DNA of 44,632 nt from Polysphondylium violaceum (taxonomy: Eukaryota; Evosea; Eumycetozoa; Dictyosteliales; Dictyosteliaceae): positions 1-44,632 of the forward strand of contig AJWJ01000149.1 in assembly GCA_000277445.1 (NCBI GenBank), written 5' to 3'. Under the pieces are notes generated by a model. The model worked only from the letters and a program-made list of their open reading frames with translations. It had not been told where the DNA came from and did not search any database. A program made the translations under genes and the position numbers. Below are positions 30,787 to 41,020 of this stretch, piece by piece (position 1 is the stretch's first letter; every line of letters starts with the position of its first letter).

Positions 30787-31851
30787 TTATTTTCAAGTTT
30801 CTGTTGAAATTAAAATTAAAATTTCAACTACTCTAATCCTTTATTAGCTTCTAAATTTAAATAAGTGGTTCAAAAAATAGTTTAAATTGTAAAAGAGCCA
30901 TATGGTTTATAAGGTTTTTAATAAATACACTATCATTTATTATTAATATGATTGTAATATAAATGAAGATATATAGTCAGTAATCTATCTATCTATCTCT
31001 TTTTTCATTCATCACACAGATTGAATTTGTAATAAGAATCAATTATGATGTAGTTTGGAATAATGATGCATCATGGTCCCAAAAGGGTTGAATGTCACTA
31101 AATATTGCATATTGACACAAAGTGATCAGAATTTAAAAAAGAGAGATTTACATCTCATCGAAGTAGAGCAGAGTGTGATTTTTTACTAAAAGTCAGCAGT
31201 ATCGGTTTTTTTTTGCCATTTTTTTTTAATTTTTTTAAAATTTTTTGATTTAAAAGGGGGAGTGGACCCAATATTATATTAGGATTGAAAGAATTAATTA
31301 ATTTCTTTGTGTTTTTTCTACTTTTTCATTCATATTCATTACATATTAAGACATTAGTATCATATACATACTCCAACCAATTATATTAATTGTACACTCA
31401 CAGCGTGTACCTATAGTAATAGTCTTTATTGTAATAATAATAACAACAATAACAATAACAATAACACAACAATAACAATAACAACAACAACAAATCATCC
31501 ATCGCAATTTGTGTTTGTTGTATTTTTAGAATTTTAGATATTGGAGGTGTGGGTGACACCAATATTGATGTTTTTTTCCCCAAACAAACCCCCAAAAAAA
31601 AATAGAAATTTTTTTTTTCATAATTAGAAATAGGCACAAATAGAGAGATAGAAAAACTCACCTGTTGTTGTGATTATTGGTTTTATTTATAATACCACAA
31701 CATACACACAAATACCATATATATCAGATTTTTATTCAATATTAATACAGAGTGTAGTATGCGGGATTAAAGTGTGATCATATAAATTATTTGTTTATTT
31801 TAGTTGTATAACTTGACATATATTCACACATACCACTACTTTCACACAACA

Positions 31852-31884
31852 CACCCACATTCACACCCACATTCACACCCACAT
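31852..31884. repeat. 12-bp tandem repeat followed by an AT tract
   Basis: The unit CACCCACATTCA occurs twice in full plus nine bases of a third. It is followed at once by about ten AT units. It lies 400 bp upstream of the RasGEF start. Confidence 0.9.
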
Positions 31885-32290
31885 ATATATATATATATAT
31901 ATAGTATTCTATCTTTATATACACTGATATAGATATATTATATACAAATACAAACTTGACCCACCTTCTCATCATCCTCTTCACTACCACCACTCACTTC
32001 TATATTTATATAAAAATATATTTCCACCACTACTTACACTATTGTGCCATTAAGTAATAGTAGTAGTAGTAATAGGAGTAATAATACTATACCTTGTTTA
32101 GCACCACATAATAATTATAGTAGGTAGGAGTATTTAATAAATCACTTATCACTACTCCTACACTTCTTATTTATTTATTTTATTTATTTATTTATACATC
32201 ATTCATATATCATCATCATCATCATCATCACCATCACTAGTATTTCTGTATAAATATAATTACCCTGTCACCACCAATATACAAACAACA

Positions 32291-35200
32291 ATGGATATAT
32301 CAAATTTAGATCCAGAGGCATATTTTTCGGAATTGTTAAACTTGAATAAAAACATTGTGATTCAAGTGAGATCTATTGCAACCATTGAACAGCAACTCGA
32401 AGATAATGATCATTTGGGAAAACTACTAAGTGACTCTGCATTTGCTCTTGTATCAAACATTAAATCATTACAGCACTATATTGATAATTGTCCATTTGAC
32501 TATGAACAAATCATTCACTATCATGATCATTATAAAGAGACTGTAAAGAACTTCTATACTTCAATATTAGAGTTTATTGCCGCTGCAAAGGTATGGTCAT
32601 GGTTAGATAGATGAGATAGATTAGATAGATATATACTAACACACATGTGACATATATACATTTAGGCATTGATTTTAAATCCACGTGATTATTTAACGAT
32701 AACAAACTTTACAAAGTTTAAAGCGCCATGTGTAGATTTAGTTAAAGCTATTGTTGCCGCTTCAAATATCTTTAAAAAGTTGTATTATAATCCAGATTTA
32801 CAATTAGAGGAAGAGGTTGATGAGCAACAACAGCAACAACAACAATCTAATCAAGATGGTAGTAGCCATCAACAAATACCATCACCTCAATCAGAACCAA
32901 TATCAACAACTCCACCACATCAAGAGACACAAAAACAAGAAACTTCTCCTACTAAACCAAGTGTTGTTACTCCCAGTACTACACCTCCAGCAACAAGTAC
33001 TCTATCTACACCAACCCAAGAGAAAAAGACAGATCAACCAGCAGCAGCAGCAGTTGTAAAGCCAGTTGAACCTAAACCTTTACCACCAGCACCAACAACA
33101 ACCACAACTACAACTACAGCAGCTCCACCAGCAATCACTATAGACACTGCAAAAGCAGCCACACAGTTGAATAATAATGGAGATACATTATTAACAAATT
33201 CAGGTGGCAAACAACAACCACAACTATTACAACCACAAGCACCTTCATCACCTTTGTCATCGTCTCAGGGACGTTTACAAGATTCTTTGGAAAGAATACA
33301 AAACTTTGATAGAGCATCGGCCAACATCATTCTCACAATTGGCAAGATCAAAGAGGCTGCATTGAATGGTGATCAAAATGAGTTTTTGTCGTTGGTAGGC
33401 AAAAACATAACGGCAGACATTGCAATTGTGACCAAAGAGTGTAAGTACAAGACACTCAATGCCAGTATAAGTCAGTCGATTCTCAGTGTGTTTCATCTCT
33501 CTCGTTTGGTACTCAAGAACCGTGGCGAACAATACTATCACGATCAACTAGAGTTGGCCGTGGAAAAGGTCAACGATGTCATGAGAAAGATTATGTATTC
33601 TGTAAAGAGTATTTCAAAGAGTTCAATCAATCTCCGTCAATACGGTGTCGACGAACAATTGTTAAACAGTAATAGCAGCAGTAAATCACCAATCATGTCA
33701 CCAGAGAAACCAACCCTCACTCGAACAAGTGCATCGGAAAGAATTGTCCCACCCAAGGTGGACACTGATTTAAATATTGTTAAACAAGTTAAACAAGACA
33801 GTAATAGCAGCAGTAGTAATAGCAATACAACAACCAAACAATTACCACAACCTCCAGAGAAAAAAGATATTAAACAGTTGCCTCAAATCCCCTCGACAGG
33901 CAATGACAAAGAGGATGCTGTTGCCAACAACAAGCATTTGAATAATAGTTTAGATTCAATTTCAAAATCACCTTCACCTACTCTATCGACACCATTGAAC
34001 AGTAGTAATGAGAATAATAAAAAGGATCATGTAGCAGGTACTAGTGGTACTACGACCGCCACCACCACCACTACCACCACTACACAATCAACACCATCAA
34101 CACCAGTAACAGTAACACCCACCAAACAGTCATCCAAGGATGAAGAAGGAAAGCAGAAAACAATAGACAAGTTTTTCTCAAAGTTTGTAAGAAAGGGTCC
34201 CAATAGTAATAAGAAAAGATCACCATTACCCTTTGAAGGAAGTCCCACAAATCCTGTATCACCAATGGTGCAATCACCACCAGTTACATCACCATCCATG
34301 ACACCCATATCCAATGGAGGCAGTGGCAATAGTTCAACAACAAACACTCCACAAACCAATCACAATCAACCACATATACCAAACTTGACAAAGTTGGAGA
34401 TCTCTGACAACGACACCAATGGTCCCATTTCACCTCAATCTAGCCAACCAAAGGTATCATTTAAAAATGAAACTACCACCACTACGACTACAACTACAGC
34501 AACAGCACCAACAGCTCATAGTAATCAACAACAAATGAGTCATCTGAAATCACCACCCATGTCGTCCAAAAAAGAGAGATCGTTTACTATTGGTATGGTG
34601 AGTGGAAAGCATTCCTATGTGATTGTAGAGAGTCCTAGAAGCAAAAAGATCATTGCCCACGAGTCGGCCAAACAGATATTATCGTTGTTGTCGAGCAGTT
34701 TCCCAACGTTTGAAAAAGAGTTGCAATTGCAAAATGGTGAGACCCTGTCCAAGATTACCGAGCAGATTAGTATGGTTTTGAGAGGCTATGAGGAAGAGAC
34801 CTTGACTTCATCGTCATCAGACTCTTCGTTGGTGCATACACCCGACAGTCATTCGCCCTCGTTGACCTCGCAGTCGACCCCAAATGGCCCCGACAATTCA
34901 TTTGAGTTGGTTTCGCCCGCATTTAGAAAACTCTATGAAGATGCGTCAGTGTCTTCGTCGAATTCGTCATCGCCATTGAATGGGTCTGGCAATAAAGAGT
35001 ATCAGCGAACATCGCTTCGTTACAAGATGACACGCAAGTTGGGTACCATCAAAAAGCGACCAAACAACCCATTCCAAGCAGTCATGCAAGAGCCTGTTGA
35101 CGGGGCCAACGATGTTGACATTACCGATCAATTGATCAACACCACAAGCATATTTGTCGAAGAGTCTATCGAGTTGGTCAATCGTTGCTTTGAAATATCT

Positions 35201-37115
35201 ATCATTGCCAGCAGTGTGGCCAATGGCAGCGAGACCAAGCCCCACTTTAAGAGCACCCTCGATCACTTGATCTCCGTGCTCCAATACTCTTTTGCCATTA
35301 GCAAGATTGACTCCAACTCGTTTGTGTGTGGCTTTCTCAAGAGCATCAAAGAGCACATTGAAAAGATGAAAAACACTGGTGGCAAGTGCAACACAACACT
35401 CGTTTCGGCTGCCACCAAGATGTATCGTCACCAAATTTTGGCCAACTTGGACAAACAAATCCACTCTCTTTGCCACAGTGTCAGAGTGTTGGCCATCCAG
35501 TTGATTAGCATTGTCATTAGTATTCCACCCAAACATTGGGAAATTTCATCCCAACTCCAATTATATGCCTCATCCAAATACTTTGTCGACACTCTTGTCT
35601 CGCTCTTGGATTGCGTGGAAAACAAAATATACATTGCCAACAGCCACAGCATACAGGATCAAGTTGAGATTCCAAACATTGATGAAGAAGACGATGTTAA
35701 CATTTGGACAGAGTTTGATATTTCCTCTAATGTAAAAAATGAGTGGATCTCTGACGAGGGCAGCAAGACGGGAAGATATGTCCCTAGAGCAGGTACTCTC
35801 AACAAATTGGTCGAGTCGCTCACTCAAGACAAGCAATATGATATTTCACGATTCACCAAAACATTTTTACTCACCTACCAATCATTTACCAATCCCTGGA
35901 AATTGATGGAGAAGCTCATACAACGATACACTGTCCCCGAAGAAAAGAACGATCTCAAGGCCAAGATCCAATTGCGCGTCGTGTCCTTTATCCAAACTTG
36001 GGTCGAAAGAAACTTTGACGACTTTGATGATCAATTGATTGCCCAACTCAAAGAATTTACCACCCATCGACTCCTCATGGACGACAACCACGATCTTGCC
36101 GGAATTTTGAATGAAAAGATCAAAAAGAAGGAGTCCGAGAGAATGTTGGCCAAAGACAGATCATCGGGTCTTCTCAGCTTTACTTTCCCCGAGCTCATGA
36201 TTCCCGAGGGTCAAAAATCACCCTCATCTCTCTTTCTCTTGTTGAACGAATCTGAAATTGCCCGTCAATTGACCCTTATTGAATTTCACATTTTTGAAAA
36301 AATTGAACCCACAGAGTTACTCGATCAATCGTGGAATAGGGATTCATTAAAGTTCAAATCACCAAACGTTTTGGAATTAATCAATAGAGCAAACAAATTT
36401 TCATTTTGGGTAGCTTCTCAAATTCTTTGGCAAGATGATTTAGCAAATAGAGTCAAAGTCATTGAAAAATTCATTTTAATTGCAAAAGTAAGTATAGTTG
36501 ATAAAGAGATAAAAATATAGCCAACACAAATATTAATATTTAATGTTATAGTATTTAAGAGATATGAATAATTTTAATACACCATTGGCCATTTTTACAG
36601 GTTTAAATACAGCATCCATCTTGAGATTAAAGAAAACATTTGCACAATTGTCACCCAATTCATTGGCTATATATAATAGTTTTGAAAAGTTGATGAATTC
36701 CTCGGGATCCTATAAAAACTATAGAGGTGCATTCAAGGCCACCACTTATCCAGCCGTTCCTTATCTACCAGTGATTTTATCGGATCTCACTTTTATGGAG
36801 GATGGTAATCCAGATAAAATTGGACATTTGATTAATTTCCAAAAGAGAGAATTGATCTGTAGAGTAATCTCTGAAATTCAGGCTTGTCAACAAGTGAAAT
36901 ACGACTTTCCAATCGTTGAGCCAATTCACACTCTTCTCTCTGAACTCCCTTCATCCTCACCAGACGAACTCTATCAATTGTCTCTACTCCGCGAACCAAG
37001 AGACCAAAACAGTAACAATGGTACCATCAACTCCTCAATGGCCTCTAATCTCGGCGTCTCTGGTGCTAGTGGTGGTTACTCTTTTGAAACTTTAACTAAA
37101 AAAATGAGATTATAG
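32291..37115 (+). CDS. Ras guanine nucleotide exchange factor (RasGEF)
   Basis: Three exons (32291-32590, 32666-36487, 36552-37115) join in phase to give 1561 residues. The C-terminal third is a standard RasGEF. A RasGEF-N (REM) domain at about 1130-1245 includes GRYVPRAGTLNKLVESLT and FLLTYQSF. The CDC25 domain at about 1290-1530 includes RQLTLIEFHIFEKIEPTELL, NRANKFSFWVASQIL, AKYLRDMNNFNTPLAI and FMEDGNPDKIGHLINFQK. It should load Ras proteins with GTP, probably at the plasma membrane in chemotaxis, macropinocytosis or development. The first 170 residues are a helical module not typical of RasGEFs, with no recognised name. Between them lie about 900 residues rich in Gln, Ser, Thr and Pro with a further helical region at about 930-1110. 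Dictyostelids carry some 25 RasGEFs; I cannot assign which one. Confidence 0.93.
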
Positions 37116-37250
37116 AGCGACGTTATCGTGATCTAAATCTACTATAAACGATCAAAAATTAATAAATGTGTACAAATACAATATATTTAAATTACATGAC
37201 TATTAAACAAAACAAATACGAGTTTATTTATTTATCTCTTTATTTTCTAT

Positions 37251-38730
37251 TTACTTGGGGACAGGTAATAATCGAAATACATCGTCGGCATGCACCCATT
37301 GATTTTCAAAGGGTTGTCGGCCATCTATTTTTAAAAATTCAATATGATATGAATCACCTTTATGATTGATTTTGGAATCGACAATTTTGGCCTCATAGTA
37401 GGCATTTTGACGAAATATTATACATTTTTCAGTCACAAACTTTCGACTCATTCTTGTGGGCTTTGCTCTAAGTTTACTAGAGGCAATGTCGGGCATGATT
37501 TTCTTTTTACTTCCTTCGATTGTATAGGATCCCGATTTAGAGATGGACACTACTTTACCAACGATCCATGCCCCGTATCTAGAGCTCTCGGAACTATTGC
37601 ATTTGTAAAGTACAGTCTCTCGATCATCTTTCTTTCTCTTTCTTTGATGAATAGATGCATCAAAATCACTATCATTTGTGTCTGGTTCTTCTTCTGAGTT
37701 TTCTACAATAGATGATGTTGTTGTTGCTGTTGTTGAGGTTGTTGAGGCTGTTGAGGTTTTGTTGTTATTCTTATTACTATCAGAGGTTGGTTGTTTTGCT
37801 TTTAGTATAGGTAATCTTTTCTTTACTATATTTGTTGATGCTGTGGTTGATGTAGCTGTAGTTTTAGGTCGAGTTGTTTTTGTTGTTTTTCTTGTAGTCG
37901 TTTGTTGGAGGAAATCTTCTTCTTCCTCTTCCTCTTCTTCTTCCTCTGATGCACTTGCTTTATCTGGCATTTCAACATCTTTTTCTTTTGTCTTTTTCTT
38001 TGATGTTTTGGCTATATCCTCTGTTTTCTTTGGTCTTTTTGTTTTTGTTGCTGTTATTTTAGGTTCTTCTTTTTCCTCTCCTCGTTCTTCTTGTTCTTGA
38101 TCATCAATTTTTCTTTTTGACAGAAGTGATGTTGTTGATGTGAGCTCAGCAGGTGATTTAGACCGTTTATTCACCTTTATAAAATAGATTGGGGTAAATA
38201 GCCTTGAAAGGGGGTCAGCTTTAAGTCTATCTATATCAAGTGATCTTATGTATTCAAATATCTCCTTATTCTCTTCTGATAGAATATCCAGTCTTTTAAA
38301 AGTATATCTTATCTCTGACATTGTTGGACCGAGTCTAATTCTATCATTGTGCACCAATAGCTTTTTCTGTTCTAAATTTACACCATTTATAAAGGTACCA
38401 TTCATTGATTGATCTTCAATACTATAATCTATTGTCCCATCTCTATTTTTAATTTGTTGTATTCTTGTATGTGTTCTAGAAACCATATGTTTTACACTCA
38501 ATCCATCTATTTTTCTGAAATATGTAGTAGTATGATTATTAGCAGACACAATAAAGTAACAAACAAATCATAGACAAACGTGGTACCTACACATCGTTTT
38601 CTCTAATTCTACCTATGGTGATTAAAGATTTAGATAAATAAATAAAAGGAGGATATTCAACGGGTAGTGCAGGTAGATGACTGTATACTAGGAATGCACT
38701 AAACTCTGAATATTTATCAAACACTGACAT
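37251..38730 (-). CDS. FHA domain protein with C-terminal chromo-barrel/Tudor-like domain
   Basis: Exon 1 (38730-38591) and exon 2 (38514-37251) join in phase 2 to give 467 residues. The first exon is required. It supplies ITIGRIRENDV, the first strands of the FHA fold, and the second begins KIDGLSVKHMVSRTHTRIQ. The conserved FHA residues (GR, SRTH, NGTFING) are all present at about 38-105, so it should bind phosphothreonine. The middle is Lys/Glu/Thr-rich with nuclear-localisation-like KKTKEK and RKRKKDD. The C-terminal 75 residues (CIIFRQNAYYEAKIVDSKIN, then YHIEFLKIDGR and NQWVHADDVF) resemble a chromo-barrel or Tudor-knot, a methyl-lysine or DNA-binding fold. Together they suggest a nuclear protein reading phosphorylated partners on chromatin, perhaps in the damage response. 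It shares a 241-bp divergent promoter with the next gene. Confidence 0.85.
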
Positions 38731-38971
38731 GATATCAATAGTAATGTCATATGATATATTGTAATTGTTGTGGGTGTGTGTTTAGATTTGATAGAAACAG
38801 ACAAGTAGTGGTCGAATCCAAATTATGAAATTTTTTTAAATTTTGCGCGGGAGTAAATTCACAAAAATTCTATAGAAAAAAAAAAAAAAGTAAAAAAATA
38901 TTTTATTGTTCTCAAACAAAGAGATTGCGTGCAGTATCTATATTTATATATCAGTATCTCATGTTGTTGTC
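38731..38971. promoter_or_regulatory. Divergent promoter with an E2F-like site
   Basis: This 241-bp spacer is AT-rich except for TTTTGCGCGGGA at 38841-38852, which matches the E2F/DP type consensus TTTSSCGC. An A-rich run follows (38877-38898). The site is placed between the FHA gene and the Asn-rich gene and could act on both. Confidence 0.4.
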
Positions 38972-40633
38972 ATGATAAACAACAACGTAAGGAATACAAT
39001 GAATAAAAGCTTAGCAACAAATCCTCAACGAAAAGATGAATTGTTTCTAAGGCTATTGTATCAGCAGAAATATGAAAAACAAAATAATCTTCAAACTGTA
39101 CATAATATAGAAGATGTTTTACAAATAAGAGATAGATTTACATCGGGGGTAACCCAAAAGAATGATCTTGGTGGTGTGAATAGGTTTATTAGTACGACGA
39201 ATAGTAGTAATAACAATAGAGGAAAGAGTGATAGTCTTGCTCTAACAAGTATAAATAAAAACAGGAGTAATAAGAGTATAAATGATAGTGATCAAGAAAT
39301 GAACGAGTACAGTAGTGAAGAAGAGCATGAAGAAGACCAAGAAGAAGAAGGGGAAGAGGAAGATTTTGAAAAGAGTGATGTTGAATTAGAGAATAACAAT
39401 AATATTACTATTGATTATAGGAGTATGGATAAACCTAGTTACAATAACTCAAACATATATAATAGTAGATATAGTAATGATAATCAAATTCGCCAGATTG
39501 CTAGTAGATATAGCACTAGCAACAATAATAATAATAATAATTATAATAATAATAGTATTTTTGGTTATAGTCGGAATGATCCAAATAGTTATTATAAACA
39601 GATTAACAGTAATATTAGTTTTCAAGAAGCGATCAACACTAATAATGACAAAACTATAGTTTTATTTCATAACAATAGAGAATTGTACAGTACTCCAAAG
39701 AAAAATGATCATAACAATAGCAAAAGTAGTAATAATGATTTTGTTCAACAACAAAAAGAATGTAAATTTAGTAATAATAATAATAGTAGTAGTAGTGATA
39801 GTGATGAGTTTTGTGATAGTAGTGATAATGAAGGAGATACAGATATAGATGATTTTAATATAGACACAGATCAAGATGAAAAAGATTTTATTATTTATCC
39901 TAAAAAAATTAGGAAGCGACCGCCCAAAGATATAGATGTTTCTCAGCATATATGTTTTATCGATAAAGATGATCAATACTGTGCTATTGATACAGAGGAA
40001 TTGGAGTTTTTTAATAGAATTGTAAATAAAGAGCAACAAGAAAGAGAAGAACAAGAAAGAAAACAAAGAGAGGAAAGAGAAGAAGGAGAAGCAGAAGAAC
40101 AACTATCGACAACAAGAATCATAATACCAACACTAAATCCAAAAAAGGAACGATATCGACAACAACTCTATTCTCAATTAAAGCAAATCAGTCTAGAATC
40201 AAAAGTAAAAAGGATAGAGAAAAAGGTTTTGAAAAAGAGAATGGAAAGGAGACAATCACAATTATCCAACCGTAATAAAACTAAAAGTAGTGAGAGAAAA
40301 GTAAAGAATACAACAGATTCTATTCAACCAAAGAAACTCAGTATCAAGATGAGATTACTCTTGTTTGAGTCGAGAAACGATCACAAGTATTGGTACAGAT
40401 ATTTAAAGGCTTCACGCTCAAGAAATAAATTGACAAAGTATTGATTCGATAACAGCCATTGTGTTTCTTATTAAATTTCACAGAGTTCATTTTCTACTCG
40501 ATTAAAAATATCAATACAGCTGTATTGGTATGTTTTGAAAACATTAGGCAAAATAAGCTCAAGAAATGGAAAACAACTCATCAATAGAGAATCAAAACCT
40601 GAAATGAGTGAAGTTTTATCATTTAATTGGTAA
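38972..40633 (+). CDS. Asn-rich nuclear-type protein of unknown function
   Basis: I do not recognise this protein. The start is ATG 38972; sequence before it in frame has no ATG. The uninterrupted frame would stop at 40444. However, a donor GTATTG at 40438 and acceptor CACAGAG at 40479-40485 join in phase to a 48-codon open exon ending at 40633, giving 537 residues. This exon adds SFSTRLKISIQLYWYVLKTL and more. The first 40 residues (RKDELFLRLLYQQKYEKQNN) are helical. The middle is Asn/Ser/Asp-rich with a long acidic run. A conserved-looking patch reads DVSQHICFIDKDDQYCAIDT (about 330-350). The tail is a very basic charged helix (KKVLKKRMERR). This layout suits a nuclear or nucleolar protein, by composition only. 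Confidence 0.65.
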
Positions 40634-41020
40634 AATTGAGACCATGTTATAATTCTGATTTAACTTTGAATAAAAATTATAATATTTATTCAAGAACAGA
40701 GATTCTTTTTGATCGGTTAGGTCGACCTATTGGTAGATTTTGACCGACCTCTCTTAAATCTAATTGTAAACTGTTCAGTATGACATTAAAATGTTAAAAG
40801 ATAAACATCAAAATGACATTAAAATATTAGAAGAAAGTACCAATCATCCCCTACAGAGAGATTCACACCATCATCGACATATCCCTCCCATTTCTATCAA
40901 AAACAATAAAAATTTTAATTTCATTTATTTTCTCGCGCAAGAAGGTGGCAATATTATCTTTTCTCGATTGTTTGTGTGTATTGAGATAGTTGACACTATT
41001 CTACATATTTATACTATAGA
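40634..41020. other. Spacer with palindrome and 33-bp coding-like repeat
   Basis: The spacer before the ankyrin gene contains the perfect 12-bp palindrome TAGGTCGACCTA at 40718-40729 and a GACCGACC box nearby (about 40742). It also holds a fragment, about 40777-40860, with two copies of a 33-bp unit encoding an 11-residue coiled-coil repeat of the type DIKxLxDKHQN. A small frame from ATG 40791 (77 codons) runs into the ankyrin start; I treat it as a relic, not a gene. Confidence 0.45.
40777..40840 (+). repeat. 33-bp / 11-aa coiled-coil repeat fragment, left copy
   Basis: Two successive units, each with ATGACATTAAAAT (starting at 40780 and 40813), read YDIKMLKDKHQ and NDIKILEESTN. The same motif occurs on the opposite strand at 43881-43966, right of the ankyrin gene. 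The DNA from about 40798 to 40845 matches 43927-43881 (reverse) at most positions, up to a shared GTACC. Confidence 0.6.

Larger units (their letters stand above)
29101..32290. other. Long intergenic region with decayed coding shards and AT-rich promoter
   Basis: This 3.2-kb gap is the longest here. The left half (about 29.5-30.8 kb) holds coding-like shards on both strands, listed separately. The right half (31.0-32.3 kb) is very AT-rich. It contains (CTAT)n near 30987, CAA/AAT-type repeats at about 31434-31495, a 12-bp tandem repeat at 31852-31884 followed by (AT)n, and triplet repeats at about 32049-32085 and 32209-32230. It probably carries a long promoter for the RasGEF gene. No tRNA, snRNA or transposon was recognised. 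Confidence 0.5.

Noticed and set aside
31398-31993. Two minus-strand frames of 87 and 68 codons
   Set aside because: They consist of translated simple repeats (Tyr/Cys and Val/Gly/Tyr runs) and have no protein-like core.
38906-38971. N-terminal extension MFSNKEIACS... of the Asn-rich protein
   Set aside because: Its first codon is TTG and it lies in leader sequence. The first ATG in frame is at 38972.
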